From NCBI GenBank assembly GCA_003070825.1, contig QBLP01000183.1, positions 1 through 5,751 of the forward strand: a stretch of 5,751 nucleotides of DNA. Direction: 5' to 3'. This stretch comes from Halanaerobium sp. (GTDB taxonomy: Bacteria; Bacillota; Halanaerobiia; Halanaerobiales; Halanaerobiaceae). Shown in pieces: positions 1-5,578 of this stretch. Numbering within the stretch: position 1 is the first letter of the stretch; the number at the start of each line of letters is the position of its first letter. Below the pieces are notes generated by a model. The model was not told the DNA's origin and ran no database searches. It was given only the letters and a program-made list of their open reading frames with translations. The position numbers and the translations under genes were made by a program.

Positions 1-810
1 TTCACGAGAAGTCTGACCGTGCAGTTTGGCAACACCATTTGACATTCTAGCCAGACGTAAGCCGGCAACTGTCATACTAAAGGGGCTGTCACCAATTTCT
101 TTCATCTGTTTTCTGGTCAGGCCGTTAAAAGCACTCATCTTCTTGAGGCTGTCCAGACTGTGAGATTCATTTCCTTCCTTAACCGGAGTATGAGTAGTAA
201 AGACAATATCGTCTTTTACATCATCCCAGGCTGTATGAAAGTCCATACCTGCTTCCATTTTTTCTTTGATTAATTCTGTTCCTGCTAGGGCTGCATGACC
301 TTCATTAAAGTGATAAATGTCGATATTGAGGCCGAGTTTGCGGATTGCTTTAACTCCACCAATACCAAGTGCGATTTCCTGAGCAATTCTTCTTTCGTTA
401 AATCCATCATAAAGACCGTCAGTAATTGTCTGGTATTTTCTGTTTTCAGGTAGATTTGCATCTAATAGATACAGAGTTGCATTATCAAATCTATCCAGTT
501 TCCAGATTTTTAGAGTTACTTCCTGATCTCTAATTGTTACAGTTACAGTTTCTCCAGTGTCTTCAGCATAATCATAAATTTCCTTGTTGACAGGGTGCTG
601 GTCTTCCGGGCGTCCTTCTTTGTTGATTACCTGTTTTGAATAACCTTTGCGCCATAAAAGTCCAATTCCTGTTACTGGATAAGAAAATTCTTTTGCTGCT
701 TTAAGAATATCTCCTGCTAAAATTCCAAGTCCACCTGCATAAATCCGCATGTTTTCATCTAAACCATATTCCATACAGAAATAAGCTGTGTGCGGCTTAT
801 TGTTGTTCAT
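1..810 (-). CDS. glgP: alpha-glucan (glycogen/maltodextrin) phosphorylase, N-terminal part, runs off the left edge
   Basis: This is the first 270 codons of a cytoplasmic GT35 phosphorylase, which releases glucose-1-phosphate from the non-reducing ends of glycogen or maltodextrins using phosphate and PLP. Visible motifs are YAGGLGILAGD (residues 24-34), LLWRKGY (51-57), HFNEGHAAL (167-175), FTTHTPVKEGNE (204-215) and NGVAKLHGQTSRE (258-270, at the edge). The protein begins almost directly at the strand that precedes the GGLGxLAGD loop. It therefore lacks the N-terminal extension of long phosphorylases and fits the short bacterial alpha-glucan phosphorylase clade. The PLP lysine and phosphate site lie beyond the window, so activity cannot be judged. 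The ATG at 808-810 is supported by AGGGAG (821-826) 10 nt upstream. It is the third gene of the leftward block and has its own promoter and a possible operator in the gap. Family is sure; glycogen versus maltodextrin preference is not. Confidence 0.93.
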   Translation of the reverse strand, partial: MNNNKPHTAYFCMEYGLDENMRIYAGGLGILAGDILKAAKEFSYPVTGIGLLWRKGYSKQVINKEGRPEDQHPVNKEIYDYAEDTGETVTVTIRDQEVTLKIWKLDRFDNATLYLLDANLPENRKYQTITDGLYDGFNERRIAQEIALGIGGVKAIRKLGLNIDIYHFNEGHAALAGTELIKEKMEAGMDFHTAWDDVKDDIVFTTHTPVKEGNESHSLDSLKKMSAFNGLTRKQMKEIGDSPFSMTVAGLRLARMSNGVAKLHGQTSRE

Positions 811-820
811 TAACAAATCA

Positions 821-826
821 CTCCCT
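821..826 (-). promoter_or_regulatory. ribosome binding site of the phosphorylase gene
   Basis: On the minus strand AGGGAG lies 10 nt before the ATG at 808-810. It fixes the start of the short-form phosphorylase and argues against an unseen N-terminal extension, since the upstream DNA is promoter and leader. Confidence 0.75.
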
Positions 827-835
827 ATTAATATT

Positions 836-851
836 GTTCAAACGCTTGCAT
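836..851 (-). promoter_or_regulatory. candidate LacI/MalR-family operator in the phosphorylase leader
   Basis: The minus strand reads GCAAGCGTTTGA at 849-838, an imperfect palindrome centred on CG (843-844). Seven of ten positions on the two sides are symmetric. It matches the MalR-type operator pattern GCAANCGNTTGC, as I remember it, at all but the last base. It fits the CcpA cre consensus less well (three mismatches). It lies about 30-40 nt downstream of the expected transcription start, where a bound repressor would act as a roadblock. Control of a phosphorylase gene by a maltose/maltodextrin-responsive LacI-type repressor is plausible but inferred; no such regulator is encoded in the window. 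Confidence 0.5.
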
Positions 852-884
852 AAATTTTCTAATAATATCTATTCCTGTTTGTTT

Positions 885-912
885 ATTATATCAAATTCTC
901 AGCAAATGTCTA
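885..912 (-). promoter_or_regulatory. sigma-A-type promoter for the phosphorylase gene
   Basis: On the minus strand the -35 hexamer TAGACA (912-907) is separated by 16 bp from a perfect -10 TATAAT (890-885). TG stands one base upstream of the -10, giving an extended -10. The first three bases of the -35 are the TAG stop codon of the sucrose-phosphate synthase gene. The predicted start near 878 gives a leader of about 68 nt that contains the operator-like palindrome. No hairpin terminator lies between the synthase gene and this promoter, so the phosphorylase could be expressed both by read-through from the sucrose genes and independently. Confidence 0.72.
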
Positions 913-2394
913 TTTTTTAAAAACTTTTTCTTTAAACTTTTCTAATAGCTTATGCTCATTGTCACTATCAGGCAGAAAATAGTAGGCGGGAATTTCACTG
1001 TGGATTACCGGTATATCAAAGCTTAAGCCTTTTTCCATCGCCTTGAGATATCGTTTTGCTGTCTGTTCCCAGGTATAAGTAGTTTCTACTCTTTCTCGTG
1101 CTTTGAGCTGATAATCCTTCCAGACTCCACTTTTACCAACTATTTTATTGAGTCCTCTGGCTATATCTTTAGGATCTTCCGGATCGATTAAAATTCCATA
1201 TTCATCATCTGCCATAATTTCGCTCTGCCCGCCATTTTTAGTTACTACAGCAGGTAGTCCTGCCGCCATTGCTTCGACTGGAGCCAGACCAAAGGGTTCA
1301 TAAAATGAAGTTAGAGAAAAGACGGATTCTTTTTCAGCCAGATAACCATAACATTCTGCCAGTTCTTTTTGGCTGCCTAAGGGGAACATTGATACCTTAC
1401 CCTGCAGTTCATTTTCATCGATTACTTCCATAATTTGATCTAAAATTTCTTTTTCTTCTCCAGCAGCTGAACTGTAATCTTCAAAAGGATTTTCTATTCC
1501 CCGTAAGGTGATAACCAGGTTTGATTTTTCCTGCAATTTTTGATCGCCAGCATAGGCTTTAACTAAAGCAAGATGATTTTTCTTCTGATCAAGTCGACTG
1601 GCACAGATAATAGCTGGTTTATCCAATCGCTCAGCTTCTAAATCTCGCTCTAAGTACTGATCTATCATTTTCGCAGTCGCTTGAGAATAGCTGCCGTCAA
1701 AGACATCTGTATTTACTCCAGGAGGGATAACAGAAAACTTATTATCATTTTTTACGTCTACAGCCCCTTGATAGTAGGGATGAGAATACTGCTCCATCCT
1801 CTCCTGAGAGGTGCTGACAATGATCTGGTTGGCAAATTCCATGGTCAGTCTTTCGGCAATTATGCGGCTGTGGAATTTAAAACGGTCAATTAATTGATCA
1901 AAATTTTCTTTAGAAAAGTTGAGCTTATCCATCTTTTGGGCCCCAAGTGAATGTCCGGTGAAGGAAAATGGGCATTCCATTTTTTCTTTGAGCAGCACTC
2001 CTGCCAGACCACCATCTCCATAGTGGGTGGTAAAGAAATCAGGAAAAGCACCTTCTTCATCATAAAATTCGGCGATTGCATCTACATATTTTTTTAAATG
2101 CGGCCAGAGCTTTTCTTTGGCCAAAAATTTATCTCCCCCAAACGGCAGGCGGATTATTCTTAAATTTTCACAGCCCGGGTAGCTGTCATAAAGTTCACTG
2201 AACTCAGGCCACTCGGGATCATTAATCTGCCTGGTTATTATATCTACTTTAATTCCCATTTTGGCAAGGGCCATGCTGACTTCTTTAACATAAACAAGCT
2301 GTCCCCCAAAATCAGGATGTTCTGTCCAGTAGCTGTCATTTTGATCAAAATTACCCTGGGGGTTTAAAAATGCTACATGTTTAATTTCGCTCAT
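910..2394 (-). CDS. sucrose-phosphate synthase (GT4 glycosyltransferase)
   Basis: This enzyme makes sucrose-6-phosphate from UDP-glucose (or another NDP-glucose) and fructose-6-phosphate in the cytoplasm. Its 494 residues match the short, stand-alone synthases such as that of Halothermothrix orenii, with no fused phosphatase domain. The N-terminal Rossmann domain opens with HVAFLNPQG and carries the glycine loop DFGGQLVYVKEV (28-39) and the acceptor-side motif TGHSLGAQK (146-154). The C-terminal domain has CASRLDQKKN (264-273), with the Arg and Lys that bind the donor phosphates. It also has the GT4 E-x7-E motif EPFGLAPVE (366-374) and NGGQSEI (387-393). All key motifs are intact. The ATG has a near-perfect Shine-Dalgarno and overlaps the fructokinase gene by 14 bp, suggesting translational coupling. 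The protein is far shorter than a typical sucrose synthase (about 800 residues), so the phosphate-forming enzyme is preferred; direction in vivo is unknown. Confidence 0.9.
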   Translation of the reverse strand: MSEIKHVAFLNPQGNFDQNDSYWTEHPDFGGQLVYVKEVSMALAKMGIKVDIITRQINDPEWPEFSELYDSYPGCENLRIIRLPFGGDKFLAKEKLWPHLKKYVDAIAEFYDEEGAFPDFFTTHYGDGGLAGVLLKEKMECPFSFTGHSLGAQKMDKLNFSKENFDQLIDRFKFHSRIIAERLTMEFANQIIVSTSQERMEQYSHPYYQGAVDVKNDNKFSVIPPGVNTDVFDGSYSQATAKMIDQYLERDLEAERLDKPAIICASRLDQKKNHLALVKAYAGDQKLQEKSNLVITLRGIENPFEDYSSAAGEEKEILDQIMEVIDENELQGKVSMFPLGSQKELAECYGYLAEKESVFSLTSFYEPFGLAPVEAMAAGLPAVVTKNGGQSEIMADDEYGILIDPEDPKDIARGLNKIVGKSGVWKDYQLKARERVETTYTWEQTAKRYLKAMEKGLSFDIPVIHSEIPAYYFLPDSDNEHKLLEKFKEKVFKK

Positions 2395-3379
2395 TTAATT
2401 TACCTCCTTCAATTGGCTGAATATCGTAATAAGACATTATTTCCATTAATGGTGGTACAGAAGAAAGGGCACCTACTCCCTGAATTTTAAATGCTGCCAC
2501 TGCATTACCAAGTCTGGCAGCTTCTTTGATCGGCAGGCCTTTAAGAATACCAGTTAAAAAACCTGACCAGAAAGAATCTCCAGCCCCTGTAACATCTACT
2601 ACCTTCTCAGAAAAAACAGGGATGTGCAGTGGTTCACTGCTGCTGTCAGAAACCAGAACACCATCTTTACCCAGACTTAAAACAACAATTTTTGCTCCAT
2701 CACTGTGGTATTTTTTTAGATAATTTTCAGGATGGTCCTGGCCGTAGAGGTGATAGGCATCATCTAAAGATGGTTTGATTACATCTGCCTGCGAAATTAA
2801 TTCTCTAATAATTTCACTGCCTTTGTTGCCTTCAGGCCAGAGGCTGGCTCTAAAACTTGGATCAAAGGCAAAAAATTTATTTTTTTTAACTGCATATTCA
2901 ATAATTTTAATTGCAGTTGAACGAGCAGGATTTTTTGAGAGAATAAAACTGCCGGTAAAGAAAATTGAAGAATTCTCTACCTTATCATATATCTGCTCAC
3001 TGATCTGCAGATTAATATCTGCTCCCCGATAAGCAAGCCAGGAAGGTGTTTCCTTACTCTTATTAACAAAGATGATTGGAGTTCCTTCTTCAGCATCATA
3101 CTGCATGCAGTCCAGATTGACACCTTCATTTTCTAAAATTTCTGTCAAATATTCTCCAAACTCATCATCACCAACTCGACTGATAAAAGCTGTTTTATTT
3201 TCGAGGCGCTGCATATTTACTAAAACATTGGCAGGAGAACCACCAAAATAACGGGTAAAATTAGCACATTCTTTAAGGGGCGCTTCCTCCCTGGATATCA
3301 TATCCAGCAAAACCTCTCCATAAGCAGTTATATCAAAGTCATTGGCTTCGAAATTCACACTGTCATGAACTGTTAACAA
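2381..3379 (-). CDS. fructokinase (PfkB/ribokinase family)
   Basis: This cytoplasmic sugar kinase most likely phosphorylates fructose to fructose-6-phosphate with ATP, supplying the acceptor for the synthase encoded just downstream. Counting from the preferred start, the PfkB features are TAYGEVLLDM (18-27), the substrate-side RYFGGSPANV (43-52), DPSFR (173-177), KPSLDD (202-207), LSLGKDG (234-240) and the anion-hole/catalytic signature DVTGAGDSFWSGF (262-274), with Asp268 as catalytic base. The length (332 residues) is normal. A GTG at 3386-3388 would add three residues (MRR), but it sits inside the Shine-Dalgarno. GAGGTGA (3385-3391) is spaced correctly for the TTG at 3377-3379, which I prefer. 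The gene ends with TAA at 2381-2383, overlapping the synthase start. Adenosine, ribose or other PfkB specificities are possible, but the synthase neighbour and the fructokinase-like motifs favour fructose. Confidence 0.88.
   Translation of the reverse strand: MLTVHDSVNFEANDFDITAYGEVLLDMISREEAPLKECANFTRYFGGSPANVLVNMQRLENKTAFISRVGDDEFGEYLTEILENEGVNLDCMQYDAEEGTPIIFVNKSKETPSWLAYRGADINLQISEQIYDKVENSSIFFTGSFILSKNPARSTAIKIIEYAVKKNKFFAFDPSFRASLWPEGNKGSEIIRELISQADVIKPSLDDAYHLYGQDHPENYLKKYHSDGAKIVVLSLGKDGVLVSDSSSEPLHIPVFSEKVVDVTGAGDSFWSGFLTGILKGLPIKEAARLGNAVAAFKIQGVGALSSVPPLMEIMSYYDIQPIEGGKLNERN
2402..2409 (-). promoter_or_regulatory. strong ribosome binding site of the sucrose-phosphate synthase gene, inside the fructokinase gene
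   Basis: The minus strand reads AAGGAGGT, a full anti-16S match. The AGGAGG core ends 8 nt before the ATG at 2392-2394. The site lies wholly within the last codons of fructokinase, so ribosomes ending the kinase at 2381 pass over it. Confidence 0.85.
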
Positions 3380-3384
3380 TCGCC

Positions 3385-3391
3385 TCACCTC
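3385..3391 (-). promoter_or_regulatory. ribosome binding site that places the fructokinase start at a TTG
   Basis: The minus strand reads GAGGTGA, a seven-base match to the right half of the full Shine-Dalgarno (AAGGAGGTGA). It is followed by 5 nt and TTG (3379-3377), the proper distance for this half-site. The GTG that gives the longest frame is part of the motif itself and has no upstream site. Confidence 0.6.
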
Positions 3392-3522
3392 ACATTTTTA
3401 ATTTTAAAGCTGCTCTTAAATATTATTTCTACATAAATTTTAAATAACCTGTTTTTTAAAATAATTAATCTCAACTTAGGGCAGGAATAGTAATCAAAAC
3501 AAAGAATAATAAATAATACAGA

Positions 3523-3536
3523 CAATAAATTTATTG
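3523..3536. repeat. 14-bp perfect palindrome in the divergent intergenic region
   Basis: CAATAAATTTATTG is its own reverse complement. It lies about 140 bp upstream of fructokinase and 86 bp upstream of pullulanase, where a shared operator would be expected. The surrounding 3392-3606 is very AT-rich, so chance palindromes are likely. I see no promoter in this gap on either strand that I would defend. A tandem 7-mer (AGTAATT twice, 3558-3571) and a second copy of AATAGTAAT (3486-3494 and 3555-3563) are also present. Confidence 0.3.
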
Positions 3537-3608
3537 AAATGACATTAAGAGGATAATAGTAATTAGTAATTAAATTTGATGCTGCCTGAGAAAAATTGCA
3601 TTAACAGT

Positions 3609-3612
3609 GGAG
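3609..3612 (+). promoter_or_regulatory. ribosome binding site that places the pullulanase start at 3622
   Basis: GGAG (in GTGGAGATGAT, resembling the extended Shine-Dalgarno) is 9 nt before the ATG at 3622-3624. The longer in-frame starts, GTG at 3607 and ATG at 3613, overlap or abut this motif and have no site of their own. Confidence 0.65.
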
Positions 3613-3621
3613 ATGATTTTT

Positions 3622-4293
3622 ATGTTTACTCAAAATCTAAATATTAAGCCAGCCAAATTATATTATGCGGGGGATGATTTGGGTTTAACGTTTTCTGAAG
3701 ACAGCATAAATTATAAAATTTGGTCTCCCCCTGCTCAGTCAGCTGTAATCGAGATTTATGCTGATGACCGGGGAGCAAAAAAACTTACAGAATATGAGCT
3801 GCAGCCGGGTTTAAGCGATACCTGGGAAGTTGAGCTTCCGCAGAGATTATACGGTAAATATTATCGGCTGCGCCTGAAGGTGCATCGCCGGGAATATAAT
3901 TTTGTGGATCCCTGGGCTAAGGCAGTGGGGACAAACAGTGAATACGGCCTGATAGTTGATCCGGCCCGAATTTATCCACCTACCTGGACCCATGATCAAA
4001 AAGTTGAGCTGGAGGATCCGGTTGATGCTGTGATCTATGAACTGCATGTTAAAGACTTTTCAGCTTCTCCTGAAAGCGGTATCAGGCACCAGGGGAAATA
4101 TACAGCTTTTACTGAAAGGCACAGTGTTAATCGGGAAGGAATGCTGACTGGAATTGCCCACCTTAAAGAATTGGGAGTTACCCATGTCCATCTGCTGCCG
4201 GTATATGATTTTGCCTCTGTAGATGATAGAGATCCTGATGATTACAACCCTGCATTCATATGGAATTGGAGTAATAATGGATGTAGTATATAA
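3622..4293 (+). CDS. pulA: pullulanase N-terminal fragment (CBM48 and first barrel strand), prematurely stopped
   Basis: This is the 223-codon remnant of the 5' part of the debranching enzyme. Residues about 16-103 form a CBM48-type beta-sandwich (YKIWSPPAQSAVIEIY at 31-46, DPWAKAVG at 96-103). The catalytic barrel then starts with DAVIYELHVKDFS (135-147) and continues through GIAHLKELGVTHVHLLPVYDFASVDD (177-202). The last homologous residues are DPDDYN (204-209). The 14 after them are out-of-frame translation ending in TAA at 4291-4293. No catalytic residue is included, so this product alone would be inactive and probably unstable. The start at ATG 3622 is chosen by the GGAG 9 nt upstream. 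It diverges from the fructokinase gene and is first in the rightward block. Confidence 0.8.
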   Translation: MFTQNLNIKPAKLYYAGDDLGLTFSEDSINYKIWSPPAQSAVIEIYADDRGAKKLTEYELQPGLSDTWEVELPQRLYGKYYRLRLKVHRREYNFVDPWAKAVGTNSEYGLIVDPARIYPPTWTHDQKVELEDPVDAVIYELHVKDFSASPESGIRHQGKYTAFTERHSVNREGMLTGIAHLKELGVTHVHLLPVYDFASVDDRDPDDYNPAFIWNWSNNGCSI

Positions 4294-5440
4294 CCACACC
4301 TATCATACTCAGAACTCACCTTTTCAGAAAATTTTTCCCAACTATTTTTATAGATTTACAGAGGACGGCAAATTTGCCAATGCTTCTGGCTGTGGAAATG
4401 AAATTGCGAGCGAGCGAGAAATGATGCGCAAATATATTGTTGATTCTTTATTATACTGGAGCCAGGAATACCATATTGATGGTTTTCGTTTTGATCTGAT
4501 GTCTTCTATTGATCGGGAGACTATGCTTTTAGCCGAACACAAGCTGCGCAAAGAAAACTCATCACTTTTAATTTATGGTGAGCCCTGGACAGCTCTGGAG
4601 CCGCAGCTGCAGCGCTACCAGCAGATTCGCAAAGGTGATCAGCGGGGAACAGGAATTTCAGTCTTTAATGACAATTTCCGCAATGCACTAAAAGGTGACA
4701 GTGATGGGATAGGCAGGGGCTTTATCCAGGGCGAGATTGGTCTGGAGAGAGAAATTGATGAGGGTGTTATTGGAGCAATTGGACTGGAAGAAAGACGCTT
4801 ATACGGTTTTACCCTGCAGCCCGGAGAAAGCATTAATTATCTGGATTCACATGATAATTTAACCCTCTGGGATAAACTTGCCCGCTCCTGCCCGGGAGCC
4901 AATGAGGAGCAGCGCAAAAAAATGCATAAACTGGGGCAGGTAATATTATTTACCTCACAGGGAGTACCCTTTGTTTCAGCCGGAACTGAATTTTTGCGGA
5001 CTAAGTTTGGTGATAAAAATAGTTTTAATTCAGGAATAGATGTTAATGAATTAAAATGGGAGAGAAAAACAACCTACCGGGAACATTTTAATTATGTAAA
5101 GGGGCTGATCAACCTGCGCAGCCACCACCCTGCTTTCAGAATGCGCAGCCGAACAGAAATCAAGGAAAAGCTTCACTTTATTGATTCTCCTTTTGCAACA
5201 GTAGGTTATGGGATTTTTAATAATGCCAATGAAGATGCCTGGGGTACAATTTTAGTTTTATTAAACCCCTCTCATGAATGGAAACAGTTCTATCTGCCTG
5301 AAAACAGGACCTGGGCAATTGTAGTTGATGATAAGGAGGCAGGAACCGAACCAATTAGATTTTTCCATTCCCACGAAGTAATGGTGCCTCCAATTACAGG
5401 TATGGTAATTTATGCAGCAGATTTAGTTACAGGCTATTAA
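4277..5440 (+). CDS. pulA: pullulanase C-terminal fragment with intact GH13 catalytic residues
   Basis: This is the remainder of the debranching enzyme in a second frame, which is open from 4223 but homologous only from about 4250. Numbered from the ATG at 4277, region I is DVVYNH (2-7) and region II is DGFRFDLM (68-75), nucleophile Asp73. Region III is YGEPW (100-104), acid/base Glu102, and region IV is NYLDSHDNLT (187-196), with Asp193. A VPFVSAGTEFLRTKFGDKNSFNSGD-like substrate loop (231 onward) and a C-terminal beta domain complete it. GGAG at 4268-4271 lies 5 nt before the ATG at 4277, inside the overlap with the first frame, so reinitiation is conceivable. Such a product lacks the first barrel strands and would not be expected to fold into a working enzyme. 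The stop is TAA at 5438-5440. No terminator follows. Confidence 0.75.
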   Translation: MDVVYNHTYHTQNSPFQKIFPNYFYRFTEDGKFANASGCGNEIASEREMMRKYIVDSLLYWSQEYHIDGFRFDLMSSIDRETMLLAEHKLRKENSSLLIYGEPWTALEPQLQRYQQIRKGDQRGTGISVFNDNFRNALKGDSDGIGRGFIQGEIGLEREIDEGVIGAIGLEERRLYGFTLQPGESINYLDSHDNLTLWDKLARSCPGANEEQRKKMHKLGQVILFTSQGVPFVSAGTEFLRTKFGDKNSFNSGIDVNELKWERKTTYREHFNYVKGLINLRSHHPAFRMRSRTEIKEKLHFIDSPFATVGYGIFNNANEDAWGTILVLLNPSHEWKQFYLPENRTWAIVVDDKEAGTEPIRFFHSHEVMVPPITGMVIYAADLVTGY

Positions 5441-5444
5441 ATGC

Positions 5445-5473
5445 TTGTAGCTTTTCTGCTCTTATGATAAAAT
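5445..5473 (+). promoter_or_regulatory. possible promoter between pullulanase and the next gene
   Basis: TTGTAG (5445-5450), a 17-bp spacer and TAAAAT (5468-5473) with TG one base upstream give a weak -35 with a fair extended -10. It would leave a leader of about 100 nt before the ATG at 5579. The -35 matches only three of six consensus bases and the DNA is AT-rich, so this is tentative. The 138-bp gap shows no rho-independent terminator, so read-through from the pullulanase gene is also possible. Confidence 0.3.
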
Positions 5474-5557
5474 TAATATTAAGTATTTTATTAGTCGAGC
5501 AAGATTTTGTCCTAAATTGTGGCAATCTTCACTTATTTTACAAAATTTAGCATAAAG

Positions 5558-5564
5558 AAGGGAG
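5558..5564 (+). promoter_or_regulatory. ribosome binding site of the right-edge gene, unusually far from its ATG
   Basis: AAGGGAG is a good Shine-Dalgarno core, but its end is 14 nt from the ATG at 5579-5581, longer than usual. No ATG, GTG or TTG lies between them, so the ATG at 5579 remains the best start. A weaker GAG at 5570-5572, 6 nt from the ATG, could contribute. Confidence 0.55.
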
Positions 5565-5578
5565 TAGTAGAGTATAGT

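Larger units (their letters stand above)
3622..5440 (+). pseudogene. pulA: type I pullulanase gene disrupted by an internal frame-breaking deletion
   Basis: The two reading frames together encode a cytoplasmic GH13 debranching enzyme that hydrolyses alpha-1,6 linkages in glycogen, pullulan or limit dextrins. They are in different frames (N-terminal part to 4293, C-terminal part to 5440). The first frame is normal up to DPDDYN (codons ending 4248), then becomes nonsense (PAFIWNWSNNGCSI) and stops. The homologous protein resumes at LHSYGIGVIMDVVYNH in the second frame, from about 4250. The intervening stretch, starting with the WGYDP half of the YNWGYDP signature and including the usual VPEGSYS segment and following helix, is absent. 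Restoring the frame needs 3n+2 bases; about 104 fits the family and would give roughly 640 residues, a normal length. There is no signal peptide. I infer a pseudogene, or an assembly error of the same size. Confidence 0.82.

Noticed and set aside
1681..2081. Open frames at 1681-1893 (plus strand) and 1890-2081 (minus strand, other frame) inside the synthase gene
   Set aside because: They are out-of-frame shadows of a well-supported gene, with no ribosome binding site or recognisable protein.
3388..3395. Minimal ATG-TGA start-stop element (3395-3390, minus strand) overlapping the fructokinase Shine-Dalgarno
   Set aside because: It has no ribosome binding site of its own and is easily explained by chance in AT-rich leader DNA.
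3607..3621. GTG (3607) or ATG (3613) as the pullulanase start
   Set aside because: Both lie on or beside the GGAG that serves the ATG at 3622, and neither has its own ribosome binding site.
3670..3705. cre-like AACGTT site inside the start of the pullulanase gene
   Set aside because: It has three mismatches to the cre consensus within coding sequence, no better than chance.
4223..4293. Programmed ribosomal frameshift joining the two pullulanase frames
   Set aside because: There is no clear slippery heptamer. A one-base shift also cannot restore the roughly 35 conserved residues that are missing between the two halves.
5499..5546. Terminator-like inverted repeats after pullulanase (AAGATT/AATCTT and ATTTTGT/ACAAAAT)
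   Set aside because: The stems are six to seven AT-rich pairs with long loops and no following T tract, too weak for an intrinsic terminator.
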